Shown: positions 1 to 9,868, numbered from the stretch's first letter. The stretch is DNA of 64,000 nt from Oscillatoriales cyanobacterium (GCA_004293365.1 RDYN01000061.1:24292-88291), one strand, 5' to 3'. A program made the numbers and translations. The notes: generated from the sequence alone by a model not told the origin.

Positions 1-123
1 TAAGGTGCGCACTGCACACCCTACAATTAGAGTCTGTGCGTAAGTGTTATATAAGAATATTTGTCAAATAATAGATTCGCTAAGTAAGGTGCGCACTGCG
101 CACCCTGGAAGTAGAGTCTGTGC
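1..123. repeat. Duplicated palindromic intergenic repeat
   Basis: Two direct copies of a unit starting taaggtgcgcactgc and ending agagtctgtgcg lie about 85 bp apart. The core ggtgcgcactgcgcacc is a near-perfect palindrome and can form a hairpin. The same core recurs at 30530-30660 and 57658-57680, so it is a dispersed family in this genome. Confidence 0.75.
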
Positions 124-135
124 GTCCAAGACTAT

Positions 136-1614
136 TTAATGTTCCGCTGTCAACATATTAAATTGCTCGGTATCAATGCGGTTTGCTTGATACAAAATCT
201 CAGCGATTTCCGAAAGTGCTAGCACAGAATGTGCGCGATAACCGTTAGCCTGCAATTTATCTTTGACACCCTGTTCGTGGTCAATCAAAACTACAATATC
301 TTCCACATTCAACCCAGCAGATTTTAACTTGCCCGCACCTTCCATCACGCTTTTACCGCTAATCAAAATATCATCGACTACGACAATCGTTTCTCCAGGC
401 TGAAAATGCCCCTCAATTAACTTACCCGCACCGTAAGTTTTCACTTCCTTGCGCGGGAAAATCATCGGCCTTTCCATCCGCAACGCTAAACCCGTTGCTG
501 TAGGTAAAGAACCGTAGGGAATTCCCGCAATGCGATCGAATTTTAAGTCTTTGAGAATGTCTGCGTAGGCGCTGACAATTTGATGGAAAATTTGCGGAAT
601 TGAGATTATTTTACGCAAATCAATGTAATATGGAAATACGGCGCCCGATGCTTGTACGTGGTCGCCAAAAACTACGCAGCCAATGTCATAAAGTTGCAAG
701 ATTAAATCGCGGTTGGGTTCCGGTTGCAAAAAGCAAACATCCGGTAGCCACAGTTCGCAAGTCGGACTTCCTTCGATCGCGCGCAGCCTCTCTTTGTTAA
801 TATTATCCCGTAATTTCTCAATTTCTCGGCGCGCATCTTTCCCCGCCAACAAACTCGGGGGCACTGGCAGCAATAAACCCTCACCATTCTTGCTTAAACC
901 CGCCGCCAGCAGTTGTGCGAGGTCGTTTTCTTCTGTCAAGTCATTTTCTTCGGCGATGTCTCCTTCAACTAAAATCAGGCGTTCCGGAGCTGCTTTGCGG
1001 ATTCGCGCCAACATATCCGGCATTACTCCTACTTCTAAACCGAGTTTTTCGGGAGTTCCCCAAGTTTGAGAGACTCGGACTAATTGCAAGTACAAAGGGT
1101 TTTCTGCTGTCGGATATTCTTGCAATGCGGCGGCTGACGGATTGGCAGTTGCACAGAGCACAAAAACTGTTTTTCCGGGATATAATAAAAATGGCGCTAC
1201 TTCGTCGAATCCGGCATAGGGACTTAGAGTAATCGCGTCAAATTGCCAGTCTTGAAATACAGTTTTGGCAAAGACTGCGCTGGTGTTTAAATCGCTGTGT
1301 TTGGCATCTAAAATTACTGGCAGGTGAGCGGGAATAATTGTTAATATTTGTTGCAGCAGTTGCCAGCCGGGAATGCCGAGAGATTGATAAAAACCGAGGG
1401 TGATTTTGCAGGCGCAGATTAAATCGGCTGTTTGGTCGATCGCACTTTTGAGCCTTTTCAACAAATCAGTTACAAAACTTCGAGTTTCCTCCCCAGTCAT
1501 CGAAACCATTGCTGGCAAGGTTTCTGGGTCGGGATCGAGGGCTAAATAAAGCAGACTTTGATTGATTTCAACAGCCGCTAACAGTTTATCAAAAAAATTG
1601 GTGCGATCGCTCAT
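136..1614 (-). CDS. pyrFE: Bifunctional orotidine-5'-phosphate decarboxylase / orotate phosphoribosyltransferase
   Basis: This enzyme should carry out the last two steps of UMP synthesis: OPRT joins orotate to PRPP and OMP decarboxylase removes CO2. The N-terminal half (about residues 1-270) is a PyrF barrel; its active-site strand reads VILDAKHSDLN. The C-terminal half (about 290-490) is a PyrE domain with the PRPP-binding loop VVVDDILISGKS. The PyrF-PyrE order is the reverse of eukaryotic UMP synthase and is common in cyanobacteria. I chose the start MSDRTNFF at 1614; an in-frame ATG at 1653 would add 13 residues that look unlike the family. The gene stands alone, divergent from the pentapeptide gene. 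Length (about 492 residues) fits the fusion. Confidence 0.93.
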   Translation of the reverse strand: MSDRTNFFDKLLAAVEINQSLLYLALDPDPETLPAMVSMTGEETRSFVTDLLKRLKSAIDQTADLICACKITLGFYQSLGIPGWQLLQQILTIIPAHLPVILDAKHSDLNTSAVFAKTVFQDWQFDAITLSPYAGFDEVAPFLLYPGKTVFVLCATANPSAAALQEYPTAENPLYLQLVRVSQTWGTPEKLGLEVGVMPDMLARIRKAAPERLILVEGDIAEENDLTEENDLAQLLAAGLSKNGEGLLLPVPPSLLAGKDARREIEKLRDNINKERLRAIEGSPTCELWLPDVCFLQPEPNRDLILQLYDIGCVVFGDHVQASGAVFPYYIDLRKIISIPQIFHQIVSAYADILKDLKFDRIAGIPYGSLPTATGLALRMERPMIFPRKEVKTYGAGKLIEGHFQPGETIVVVDDILISGKSVMEGAGKLKSAGLNVEDIVVLIDHEQGVKDKLQANGYRAHSVLALSEIAEILYQANRIDTEQFNMLTAEH

Positions 1615-1743
1615 AGTTGGTTTGTTTGGTAACGAAAAATTACAAATTTGCATCTGAAAGCGGGATTGGTGTTGTGCCGGAATAAACCGATCGCCGTTGA
1701 AGTTTAAATTAAGAATCTTTTATAATTGTAGAAGGTAAAGACC

Positions 1744-2133
1744 ATGAAATCTGTAACTTTGGGAGCAGTTTCATTCGGACTGATATTTGGACTCGCTACA
1801 GCGGTGATTGCAGGGAACCCCCAGCAAATCAACCAGTTGCTGCAAACTAACCAATGTCCGGGATGCGATTTGAGAAGCATTCCCCTCCAGCAAGCGAGTT
1901 TAGCAAATGCCGATTTGCAAGGGGCGGATTTGAGAGGAGCAAATCTCAGAGAAGCTAATTTAGCTGGGGCCAATTTGAGCGGGGCTTCCCTCAGCGGGGC
2001 TTCTTTGCGGCAAGCTAATTTAGCAGGTGCTGATTTGACGGAGGCTAATTTGAGTGGAGCCGATTTGACGGGGGCAAATTTGGAAAATGCTAAGCTTAAA
2101 GGGGCTACTTGGGTTGACGGTAGTATTAAATAA
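1744..2133 (+). CDS. Secreted pentapeptide-repeat protein
   Basis: A 129-residue protein with an N-terminal hydrophobic stretch (residues 5-23, ending ATAVIAG) that looks like a signal peptide, so it probably acts in the periplasm or thylakoid lumen. A short segment with a Cys pair (QCPGCDL) follows. Then come about 14 pentapeptide units of A(D/N)LXX type, residues 48-120 (ADLQG, ADLRG, ANLRE and so on). Such repeats fold as a right-handed quadrilateral beta-helix and usually mediate protein binding. The first repeat region matches a family common in cyanobacteria. The precise function is unknown. It starts 130 bp from the divergent pyrFE start. Confidence 0.85.
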   Translation: MKSVTLGAVSFGLIFGLATAVIAGNPQQINQLLQTNQCPGCDLRSIPLQQASLANADLQGADLRGANLREANLAGANLSGASLSGASLRQANLAGADLTEANLSGADLTGANLENAKLKGATWVDGSIK

Positions 2134-2402
2134 GCTGTTGTACGCTTAAATTTAACTTTTGGGCACTGCTCAGAGCAACGTCCCACAAGAGTTAAAAGAA
2201 AATAAGTGTACAATTAATAAAACCGGAAGCTAAAGCAATGTCAGCCTGAAAATGTGAAGGGTAAGTAAATCTACTGAATTAAAGGTAAAAAACGGATAGT
2301 TAAAAAGCTTTCTGTGTATGTCTTTTCTCTCCTTGTTCCTTCTTCATGAAATCCGTTACATCCGTTATAAAATCCGTTGCCGAACTTCTTCCTTCTTAAT
2401 GA

Positions 2403-3113
2403 ATGCTAAATTCGATCGACTTTTCGACTTGGGACGAGTTGCTAAAACGCTACGTTGACGCTGGGGGCCGCGTGGATTACCGGCGCTGGAAAGCTGAAGG
2501 GGCGGATGTTTTGAGCAATTGGCTGGGAACTTTGGCCGATGTAGATTTAGCTGCTATGACAGATGCAGATGCGCGGTTGGCGCTGTGGCTGAATGCGTAC
2601 AATGCGATCGCAATTTCTCAAGTAATCGAAGTATACCCGATCGCGTCCATCCGTCCCAAAATTTTAGGAATCCCCAACTGGCTGGGTTTTCTGGAATTCT
2701 TCACCCGTTCAAATTCAATTATTGGCGGCAAAAAGTACAGCCTCAATCAAATCGAACACGCTATTTTGCGCCCGGAATTTGCCGAACCGCGCATCCATTT
2801 TGCCTTAGTTTGCGCTTCCGTCGGATGTCCGCTGCTGCGCCGCGGCGCTTACTTCCCCTCTGCGGTGCGGACTCAACTGGAGGCGGATGCAAGTAGTTTT
2901 ATCAAGAATCCCGATAAAGTGCGGTACGATGCTGGGAAAAACACGCTTTATTTGAGCAAGATTTTTGAGTGGTACGGCGAGGATTTTGTCAAGAATGCGG
3001 GTTCGGTAGCTGCCTATGTGGGCGGTTATTTGGGGCCGGAGGTGGGTGTAACCGATGAATGGGCGATCGTTTTTTTGCCCTACGATTGGAATTTAAATCA
3101 AATTGAGAATTGA
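2403..3113 (+). CDS. DUF547 domain protein
   Basis: A 236-residue protein recognisable as DUF547 by the motifs LALWLNAYNAIAI (about residues 60-72), the segment SLNQIEHAILRP, and RIHFALVCASVGCPLLR (about 130-147). The conserved His, Glu and Cys residues resemble a thiol or metal active site, but no activity is established for the family to my knowledge. There is no signal peptide, so it is probably cytoplasmic. It is a single gene with repeat-rich spacers on both sides. An ATG at 2399 is out of frame; 2403 is the only reasonable start. Confidence 0.85.
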   Translation: MLNSIDFSTWDELLKRYVDAGGRVDYRRWKAEGADVLSNWLGTLADVDLAAMTDADARLALWLNAYNAIAISQVIEVYPIASIRPKILGIPNWLGFLEFFTRSNSIIGGKKYSLNQIEHAILRPEFAEPRIHFALVCASVGCPLLRRGAYFPSAVRTQLEADASSFIKNPDKVRYDAGKNTLYLSKIFEWYGEDFVKNAGSVAAYVGGYLGPEVGVTDEWAIVFLPYDWNLNQIEN

Positions 3114-3529
3114 GATTTTTGTTAACCGCTCGGTGTTTTTTTTGAGAGTTTCTATATTAATCAGTTTCCCTCCTCTCTGCTAAAACTCTTGAGAAAATTC
3201 AGATAACTAGATGAAGCTTGAAAATACATAATACCAAATCAGGGTTTGGTACCCCTTTTATTCTTCAGTCGGCGGAGGCCGACTTTGTTTGAAGAGAAGC
3301 GGTTTCAACCGCCACGTCTTATCGGGGATATCTAACGCGGATTTGACATAAGTAGGTCATCTTTAGCCGGTTTCGCCACAAGCACGCGCGGCGTAGCTAT
3401 CCCGAGGGTGAATCGACCTTACCACCTGGCTTTGAGTATTTTTGCTTAGAGATGGCTGGGTAGCCGGCGATTAAGAGCCCCATAGCTACGCTTCACGACT
3501 TTCAAGCCCAAATCCCGTAAAATCGACCT
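3114..3529. other. Intergenic region with dispersed repeat fragments
   Basis: About 415 bp with no credible gene. It holds a short palindrome agtcggcggaggccgact near 3268 followed by a second one, gcggtttcaaccgcc, near 3300. A stretch ataagtaggtcatct (about 3349) also occurs at 19177-19192 just after the FHA-ABC gene. These look like small dispersed repeats rather than gene remnants. Confidence 0.5.
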
Positions 3530-3565
3530 GTGCGAGACAATATCCGTTACAATGGGCGATCGAAT

Positions 3566-4801
3566 ATGAATTCAATTGCCGACAACCCAAGAGAATCCAT
3601 TAAGATATATAAGACTTGCACAAATCTTGCCAATTCAAGGTTGCAAGTTCAGACTCTACCGGAGCTTCTCATGTTAGCCGAGCTAATTTCTGCCAGACGA
3701 ATACTCAAAGCCCAACTCCTCGACTTCTTAGGACTTCCCGACAATTCCCAAGACCAAACAGATCGCATCGTCAGCACAATTGTATCAGTGCTAGAAACAA
3801 ATGCAGCCGAACAAGAAAGATTTTGGGAGACCTTCAAAAGTGAATTAGCCGTCGATCCGGTAGAATTAGAAAAAATGCTCAAGTGTTCGGCAGCAGAACG
3901 CCAGCAATGGATCGAACAAGGCAGACTCCCGATTTTAGAATACCGCTCTTTCCGCAAATCGGGAATTCATTTAGAATATCCCGTTCACGACAGAAGATTC
4001 ATCTTAACTCTCACGCCAACAGACATTGATAACTGGCGCAAAGAACCCAAAGGACTGATTAAAAATCATCGCCCAAAAGCCGATCCAATCAATACAGAAA
4101 ACTCCGAACAAAACGAACAATCGCGATTAGCTTTTAGTGCAGCGTGGGAAAAAATTATTTCCGACTGGAAAGAACAAGGTTCGGCGGAAATTTCAGCAAC
4201 TTTCCAGTTAGCTTACTGGACAGTTTGGGCGTCGCGGTGGGCAAAAGAAAATCAGCTCAACAACTTTAAAGCAATTAAATCTAATCATTCTAACGAAATT
4301 TACGAAACTCAGCAGCAAGAATGGTACGAGCGCAAAAATCAAGCAGTCAAATTACTGATTGAAATGCCCTACGCGATGCTTTACTTTTACCGTCCTGCCG
4401 ATGCTGACAAATTATATCTCGAACTGTGCGACGACCACCAGGACATGATGAAAGATGATTACTATTGGGACAAGTGGGATTTTTTCTATCAGAACCGGAA
4501 ACTGGTAAATAAGTGCCGGGAATGCGTATACTGCGAAACAAAGGATTATTATTCGCTTTACTATCTGGAAATTAAGAGCGATAAGTTTCCCGATTTTAGT
4601 TTTTCTTACCACACGCCGTACACGATCGGTCGCAAATTTTTGCCGCATCCCGAAACGCTTCCTGCTGTAGACCACGTAGAACAAGATGGTATTTTTAGGT
4701 TTGGTCGCCCGCTGCTAGAACAGGAGAAAGTTATTCACACAGAAAAGGATGTATTGCTTAAGTTTGAAGCGGCTTTGGCTGAAGCGAAAAAGTTTGTTTA
4801 G
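3566..4801 (+). CDS. Conserved hypothetical protein, 411 residues
   Basis: I do not recognise this protein. From the ATG at 3566 it has 411 residues; a GTG at 3530 would add 12. It is soluble, with no signal peptide or membrane segment. The first 110 residues are helical and charged. A middle region contains LEYRSFRKSGIHLEYPVHDRRFILTL split across residues about 130-155. The C-terminal third is rich in Tyr, Asp and Trp (DDYYWDKWDFFY) and has a CRECVYCETKDYYSLYYLE segment whose Cys residues could bind metal. Codon use looks like that of its neighbours. The stop overlaps the start of a gtcatta repeat tract. Confidence 0.7.
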   Translation: MNSIADNPRESIKIYKTCTNLANSRLQVQTLPELLMLAELISARRILKAQLLDFLGLPDNSQDQTDRIVSTIVSVLETNAAEQERFWETFKSELAVDPVELEKMLKCSAAERQQWIEQGRLPILEYRSFRKSGIHLEYPVHDRRFILTLTPTDIDNWRKEPKGLIKNHRPKADPINTENSEQNEQSRLAFSAAWEKIISDWKEQGSAEISATFQLAYWTVWASRWAKENQLNNFKAIKSNHSNEIYETQQQEWYERKNQAVKLLIEMPYAMLYFYRPADADKLYLELCDDHQDMMKDDYYWDKWDFFYQNRKLVNKCRECVYCETKDYYSLYYLEIKSDKFPDFSFSYHTPYTIGRKFLPHPETLPAVDHVEQDGIFRFGRPLLEQEKVIHTEKDVLLKFEAALAEAKKFV

Positions 4802-5180
4802 TCATTAGTCATTAGTCATTAGTCATTAGTCATTAGTCATTAGTCATTAGTTGACAAGTATATTAAGATGCGCGCGCCGAACTCAGAAACCGGGTTTCTG
4901 CCGAGATTTACCGTCACTCAACCGAAAAATCGTAGAAACCCGGTTTCTTGCCCACCCGCACCGAGTTCAGAAACCGGGTTTCTTGCAAGATTTACCGTCA
5001 CTCAACCGAAAACTCGCAGAAACCCGGTTTCTTGCCCACTCACACCGAGTTCAGAAAACTCGTAGAAACCCGGTTTCTTACCCACTCACACCGAGTTCAG
5101 AAACCGGGTTTCTTGCAAGATTTACCGTCACTCAACCGAAAACTCGCAGAAACCCGGTTTCTTGCCCACTCACTAATGAC
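4800..5180. repeat. gtcatta heptamer tract followed by gaaaccgggtttc palindrome array
   Basis: About seven tandem copies of gtcatta (4801-4850) lead into an array of gaaaccgggtttct palindromes (about 4886-5165). Larger units of about 80 bp (agatttaccgtcactcaacc, then cgcagaaacccggtttc) are repeated two to three times. Palindromes on alternating strands could fold into hairpins. Open frames across the array are products of the repeat and not genes. Confidence 0.85.
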
Positions 5181-5197
5181 TACTGTCAACTGACTAC

Positions 5198-5839
5198 CTA
5201 TTTTTGAACTTGAATAACTTGAATGCTGCCGCCAGCATAAAGTTTAGGTTGTTCACTTCCTTCGGAATTGTAGGGTTGAAATCCCACTTGGGCCAACAAA
5301 GTATCCAAGTCAGTTTCAATCAACTGCCAAGCAGTTTCAGTCTCAAACAACCACAAAAATACAGCCAACCCAGGCCACAATAGCAGATTTGTGGGCTGAT
5401 GAAAATCTACCAAAGTGAATACACCACCGGGCTTGAGCACGCGGTATACTTCTTGAAAGATTTGCCTCAACTGTAACGGCTGCATTTCGTGCATCGCAAC
5501 GCTGCTGTGTACTAAATCAAAATGATTGTCGCCAAAAGGCATCGATTCGGCAAAAGCTTCTACATAATTGGCTGATGGCACATTTTTCCTTGCCCGTTGC
5601 AGCGATAACGGCGAAGCGTCCAGTCCTGTGACATCCTGGGAATATTGCACGAGAAATTGCGTAGTTTGACCGCTACCGCAACAAAGGTCTAAAACTTTAG
5701 TTTCCGCGCCCAGGGTCAAATTTTCCAAGGCTAGCTGCCTAAAACGAGTTTCGCCACCTACGCTTAAAGCAGCCAGACGGGCGATCGCATCGTAGAGCCA
5801 TTGATACCTATAACTTAAATCTCTCAAAATTGTTGCCAT
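5198..5839 (-). CDS. Class I SAM-dependent methyltransferase
   Basis: A 213-residue methyltransferase of the UbiE/type 11 kind. The SAM-binding motif I is VLDLCCGSGQTTQF (about residues 50-63), motif II includes VTGLDASPLSL, and the later motif YRVLKPGGVFTLVDFH (about 135-150) is typical of the fold. The C-terminus has a hydrophobic segment (NLLLWPGLAVFLWLF) that may touch membrane or a lipid substrate. I prefer the ATG at 5839 over a TTG at 5845. It is divergent from hemH with 100 bp between. The substrate cannot be told from the sequence; quinone, tetrapyrrole or lipid methylation are all possible. Confidence 0.85.
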   Translation of the reverse strand: MATILRDLSYRYQWLYDAIARLAALSVGGETRFRQLALENLTLGAETKVLDLCCGSGQTTQFLVQYSQDVTGLDASPLSLQRARKNVPSANYVEAFAESMPFGDNHFDLVHSSVAMHEMQPLQLRQIFQEVYRVLKPGGVFTLVDFHQPTNLLLWPGLAVFLWLFETETAWQLIETDLDTLLAQVGFQPYNSEGSEQPKLYAGGSIQVIQVQK

Positions 5840-5939
5840 ATTCAAAATTATGTATATCTTGCTATCGACTTAAGATATTATTAAGTTATATGATAAAAAT
5901 AAGTAAGAGAACTGAGACGATGGGAGAGCCGTAACCGCT
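5840..5939. promoter_or_regulatory. Divergent promoter region between methyltransferase and hemH
   Basis: The 100-bp spacer is AT-rich and contains an inverted repeat CTTAAgatattaTTAAG at 5869-5885 followed by ttatatgataaa. It must hold the promoters of both divergent genes. The inverted repeat is a possible operator, but I cannot name a regulator. Confidence 0.3.
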
Positions 5940-7103
5940 ATGGGCCGTGTAGGAGTATTACTATTAAACTTGGGCGGGCCCGATCAAATCGAGGATGTCC
6001 GTCCTTTCCTGTTCAACTTGTTCGCTGACCCGGAAATCATTCGCATTCCGTTTCCGTGGATGCAGAAACCGCTCGCCTGGTTGATTTCGACTCTGCGCTT
6101 TAAAAAATCCCAGGAAAACTACCGCCAAATCGGGGGCGGCTCTCCTTTGCGGCGGATTACTGAAGAACAAGCCGCTTCGCTGCAAGAACTTTTGCAGTCT
6201 AAGGGACAAGATGCCAAAGTATACGTGGGGATGCGCTACTGGCATCCTTTTACTGAAGAGGCGATCGCCAAAATTAAGCGCGATCGCATCGAAGAATTGG
6301 CAATCTTGCCATTGTATCCTCAATTTTCGATCAGCACCAGCGGTTCTAGCTTCCGACAGCTAGAAGAAATGTGGAACCAAGATCCAGACCTCAACCAGAT
6401 AGAATATACCGCGATTCCTTCTTGGTATCACCGACCGGGCTACATTCAGGCTATGTCGGAATTGATCGCCCAAGAATTAGATCACAGCCCAAATCCCGAT
6501 CGAGTTCACATCTTTTTCAGCGCCCACGGCGTCCCCCTCAGCTACGTAGAAGAGGCTGGAGACCCCTATCAGCGGGAGATTCAAGATTGTACTCGTCTGA
6601 TTATGGAACATTTGAACCGATCGAACGAACATACGCTAGCTTATCAAAGTCGGGTTGGCCCGGTAGAATGGCTCAAGCCTTACACCGAAGAAGCGATTAC
6701 CGAATTGGCAGAAAGTGGAGTTCAAGATTTGTTGGTAGTTCCAATTAGTTTTGTTTCCGAGCACATCGAGACTCTGCAAGAAATTGACATGGAGTATCGA
6801 GAATTAGCAGAAGAATCTGGGATAGAAAATTTCTACCGCGTCCCTGCATTGAATACTCATCCGGTATTTATTGAAGCCTTGGCAGATTTAGTCATCGAGT
6901 CAATAGAATCTCCCAGCGTTAAATTCTCGGATGTGATACGCCCTTCCAAGAAAGTTAAAATGTACCCTCAAGAGCAGTGGGAGTGGGGTTTGACGACGGG
7001 GGCAGAAGTCTGGAACGGTCGTGTAGCAATGATTGGTTTTATAGCATTAGTGATCGAGTTAATTACGGGTCAAGGCCCCTTACACTCGATCGGCTTGCTT
7101 TAA
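5940..7103 (+). CDS. hemH: Ferrochelatase with C-terminal chlorophyll-binding-like segment
   Basis: Inserts iron into protoporphyrin IX to make protoheme, at the point where heme and chlorophyll synthesis diverge. The family start [11 protein letters not shown] is at residues 5-15; the active-site His lies in [13 protein letters not shown] (about 195-207), and the conserved [19 protein letters not shown] is at about 268-286. After the catalytic domain (to about 325) comes a linker and a hydrophobic helix, [20 protein letters not shown] (about 357-377), with the ExxNxR-type CAB motif seen in cyanobacterial and plastid ferrochelatases. Here the motif is EVWNGRVAM. The length of 387 residues fits. 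ATG at 5940 matches the family N-terminus. Confidence 0.96.
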   Translation: MGRVGVLLLNLGGPDQIEDVRPFLFNLFADPEIIRIPFPWMQKPLAWLISTLRFKKSQENYRQIGGGSPLRRITEEQAASLQELLQSKGQDAKVYVGMRYWHPFTEEAIAKIKRDRIEELAILPLYPQFSISTSGSSFRQLEEMWNQDPDLNQIEYTAIPSWYHRPGYIQAMSELIAQELDHSPNPDRVHIFFSAHGVPLSYVEEAGDPYQREIQDCTRLIMEHLNRSNEHTLAYQSRVGPVEWLKPYTEEAITELAESGVQDLLVVPISFVSEHIETLQEIDMEYRELAEESGIENFYRVPALNTHPVFIEALADLVIESIESPSVKFSDVIRPSKKVKMYPQEQWEWGLTTGAEVWNGRVAMIGFIALVIELITGQGPLHSIGLL

Positions 7104-7263
7104 ATTGGGCCTAGGGAATTGGGCCTAGGGAATTGGGCCTAGGGCTCTAGCGTTGCTCCGGGAGGGGGCCTTTATAGCATTGGGCATTGGTAGCAATTAA
7201 CCAATAACTAATAACTAATACCCGATGCCCTGTTTTGCCCATGCCCCATGCCCAATCATTAAA
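7104..7263. repeat. Short tandem repeats between hemH and the DUF4126 gene
   Basis: Three tandem copies of ttgggcctagggaa (7106-7145) are followed by taactaataactaat and gccccatgcccaat runs. This is low-complexity spacer between convergent genes, with no gene in it. No clear terminator hairpin could be identified here. Confidence 0.6.
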
Positions 7264-7971
7264 TTAATCGGGATTGCGCTTGTGGCGGCGGGGATTTCCC
7301 CTATCCCCCCGTACTCCCTGACTCCTGTACCAGCGATACCACTCCTTAGAACTGCGAATAGCAAGCCACAGCAGCAGCATAGCAATTAACGCACCCTGTC
7401 GCGGGGCGTCCAAGGCAAACAACACCAGGGAAATACACAGAACATCTTGCAGAAAAATCACCCAAATCGGTAAAATCTGTAGCCGGTAAAGCCATCCCGC
7501 TTGTACCAGTTGTAGCACTAAAGCCAGCAAACCTCCGACAATACCAATAATCCACAGCATCCCAGGGTGAACAATGATTTCGTCGATCGCACTTACCTGA
7601 GCGATCGCAATTCCCATAATTGCTCCTACCATAGGACTGAAAATAATTTGCACAACTTGCAGCACCCGCTGTCCCGTAAAAGTTTTAGAAGCAAATAACT
7701 CTAACAGCGACCAACTCACCAAGATGGATATCACCACTTGGGGGTGAACCCGAGACAATAAAGGTATTTCCGACCAAAGTTTGTCAATCCGCAACAAACC
7801 AATCAACAGCAGGGGCAGGGCAATTCTCATACCCCCCGCCGCAGACGCAGAGAGCGCGGCTAGGAGTCCAACCATAATAATAATTGAGTTTATAACGTTT
7901 GCTACAGCGTCGATGATTTCAGAATATAATTCCCCTGGTGGCTGGCGGTGATTTGAGCGATCTCTCCTCAA
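7264..7971 (-). CDS. DUF4126-type membrane protein
   Basis: A protein of up to 235 residues with five or six hydrophobic segments. The segment GLLAALSASAAGGMRIALPLLLIG (about residues 34-57) resembles the DUF4126 start, in which a small-residue-rich helix is followed by a conserved Arg. Further membrane segments lie near residues 80-95, 110-125, 135-160 and 170-205. The C-terminus is basic and probably cytoplasmic. The start is uncertain: 7971 is a TTG, and an ATG at 7875 would begin just before the first helix. The function of the family is unknown. It is convergent with hemH. Confidence 0.65.
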   Translation of the reverse strand: MRRDRSNHRQPPGELYSEIIDAVANVINSIIIMVGLLAALSASAAGGMRIALPLLLIGLLRIDKLWSEIPLLSRVHPQVVISILVSWSLLELFASKTFTGQRVLQVVQIIFSPMVGAIMGIAIAQVSAIDEIIVHPGMLWIIGIVGGLLALVLQLVQAGWLYRLQILPIWVIFLQDVLCISLVLFALDAPRQGALIAMLLLWLAIRSSKEWYRWYRSQGVRGDRGNPRRHKRNPD

Positions 7972-8424
7972 ATTGCTGCTTGAGCTTAAACATCACCCTC
8001 TATTTTAACTGTATCTGATGAATTGCTGCTTGGGACTGCCAGATTGTCGATCGACAATCAGACAGAAGCCACTTATACAGTTATTGTAGAAGGTAGAAGG
8101 CAGTTATCCAGAATCCAACCGCGATCGTGATTAAATTAGAAAGTATCGAAAAACCAGCAGTTAAGCTGAAATAATTAAATTTAAAATACCAGCTAACCCA
8201 GAGCTTTCCGGCAAATTATTCTCCTATCTTCCCTCTTCCTTCTCCTGTCTTCCCTCTTTCTTCTTCCTTCTTCATTCTTCATCGTTCCTTTTCCCGTCTT
8301 TCCTCTTCCTTCTAGCTTCTTCCTTCGGTCAACTGTCAACTGTCAACTGTCAACTGAGAGGCGGGCACGGGGGCACCGCCCCTACCAACTGTCAACTGTC
8401 AACTGTCAACTGTCAACTATTCTT
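7972..8424. other. Intergenic region with CT-rich and gtcaact heptamer tracts
   Basis: About 450 bp without a credible gene. It contains a pyrimidine-rich stretch (about 8220-8320) made of cttcctt-like words. A tract of ctgtcaa heptamers follows (8333-8418), interrupted by a 29-bp insert containing gggcacgggggcaccgcccc. The heptamers end eight bases before the gdhA start, so the 5' leader of gdhA probably includes repeat. Confidence 0.65.
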
Positions 8425-9711
8425 ATGTCTGAATCATTATTTACCGATGCCAGCCGCCGATTAGAAAGAGCCTTAAAATATGTATCCCTTTCCGAGGATA
8501 CAATCGAGCGGCTCAAATATCCCAAATCCAGTTTAATCGTATCAATTCCCGTGCGGATGGACGACGGTTCCCTGCGAATTTTCCAAGGTTATCGCGTGCG
8601 CTACGACGATACCAGAGGCCCGTCGAAAGGAGGAGTGCGCTACCATCCGAAAGTATCCCTCGATGAAGTGCAATCCTTAGCATTTTGGATGACATTTAAA
8701 TGTGCAGTGCTCAACATACCCTTTGGAGGAGCCAAGGGCGGAATTACTGTCAATCCCAAAGAATTGTCCAAACTCGAATTGGAAAGATTGAGCCGGGGTT
8801 ACGTAGATGCGATCGCAGATTTTATCGGCCCAGATGTCGATATTCCCGCACCGGATGTCTACACCAATCCCATGATTATGGGTTGGATGATGGATCAGTA
8901 CAATATTATTAAGCGGCAGCTCAGTCCGGCGGTTGTGACAGGTAAACCAGTGACAATCGGTGGCAGTTTAGGCAGAGATACCGCTACCGCCACCGGCGCT
9001 TTTTTTGTAATTCAAAATCTCCTACCCAAATTTAACCGAACTCCGTGGGAGACAACGGTAGCCGTCCAAGGTTTTGGTAATGCCGGAGCCGAATTAGCAG
9101 AATTGCTCTGGAAAGCAGGTTACAAAGTTGTGGCTGTCAGCGATTCCCAAGGGGGAATTCATGCGAAACAAGGGCTGGATATTCCCAGCATCCGCCGCTT
9201 CAAAGAAGCTAACAAAGGTATCAAAGCTATTTACTGCGAAGGTTCTGTCTGCAATATTGTCGAACACGAAATCTTGACAAACGAGCAGCTTTTAGCCTTA
9301 GATGTAGACGTGCTGGTTCCAGCAGCTTTGGAGAATCAAATCACTGCACAAAATGTCAATGATGTCAAGGCTAAGTTTATTTTTGAAGTAGCAAACGGGC
9401 CGATAGATTCTGCTGCTGATTTGATTTTGGAAGCGCGGGGAATTCAGGTGTTCCCGGATATTTTAGTCAATGCCGGGGGCGTGACGGTGAGTTATTTTGA
9501 GTGGGTGCAAAATCGCAGTGGGCTTTATTGGACGCTGGAGGAAGTCAACCAGCGGTTGCAGCACAAAATGGTCGAGGAAACTGAGGCAATTTGGACAAAA
9601 TCTCAGGAATTGTCGGTTTGTATGAGAACTGCTGCTTACGTGTACGGTTTGCAACGACTCGGAGAAGCTATGAATGCGAAGGGAACGCGGGATTATTACT
9701 TAAATGGTTGA
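8425..9711 (+). CDS. gdhA: Glutamate dehydrogenase
   Basis: Interconverts glutamate and 2-oxoglutarate plus ammonia using NAD(P)H. The substrate-binding region is clear: the segment QGYRVRYDDTRGPSKGGVRY (about residues 50-69), then FKCAVLNIPFGGAKGGI with the catalytic Lys (about 92-108), and PAPDVYTNPMIMGWM. The dinucleotide-binding Rossmann motif is VAVQGFGNAGAELAELL (about 210-226). At 428 residues it has the size of the hexameric short-form enzymes. It stands alone between repeat tracts. No Shine-Dalgarno sequence is obvious because the heptamer repeat runs almost to the start. Confidence 0.95.
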   Translation: MSESLFTDASRRLERALKYVSLSEDTIERLKYPKSSLIVSIPVRMDDGSLRIFQGYRVRYDDTRGPSKGGVRYHPKVSLDEVQSLAFWMTFKCAVLNIPFGGAKGGITVNPKELSKLELERLSRGYVDAIADFIGPDVDIPAPDVYTNPMIMGWMMDQYNIIKRQLSPAVVTGKPVTIGGSLGRDTATATGAFFVIQNLLPKFNRTPWETTVAVQGFGNAGAELAELLWKAGYKVVAVSDSQGGIHAKQGLDIPSIRRFKEANKGIKAIYCEGSVCNIVEHEILTNEQLLALDVDVLVPAALENQITAQNVNDVKAKFIFEVANGPIDSAADLILEARGIQVFPDILVNAGGVTVSYFEWVQNRSGLYWTLEEVNQRLQHKMVEETEAIWTKSQELSVCMRTAAYVYGLQRLGEAMNAKGTRDYYLNG

Positions 9712-9738
9712 CGGAATGCTGGGAAGTGCGATCGAACG

Positions 9739-9868
9739 AACAGGCTAGAAGCTTGTTCCACAACAACAGGCTAGAAGCTTGTTCCACAACAACAGGCTAG
9801 AAGCTTGTTCCACAACAACAGGCTAGAAGCTTGTTCCACAACAACAGGCTAGAAGCCTGTTCCACAAA
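9739..9868. repeat. Tandem repeat of a 26-bp unit with aggctagaagc(t/c)tgttcc
   Basis: Five tandem copies of a unit built around acaggctagaagcttgttcc follow gdhA. The halves gaacaggct and agcttgttc make an imperfect palindrome, so transcripts could form hairpins. The last copy differs by one base (agcctgtt). The following 240 bp to the next gene hold nothing I can identify. Confidence 0.85.

Noticed and set aside
4880-5165. Possible CRISPR array
   Set aside because: Units are palindromes on both strands with near-identical material between them; there are no unique spacers and no cas genes.
4851-5207. Overlapping open frames through the gaaaccgggtttc array
   Set aside because: Several frames are open at once because the repeat lacks stops; the products only translate the repeat.
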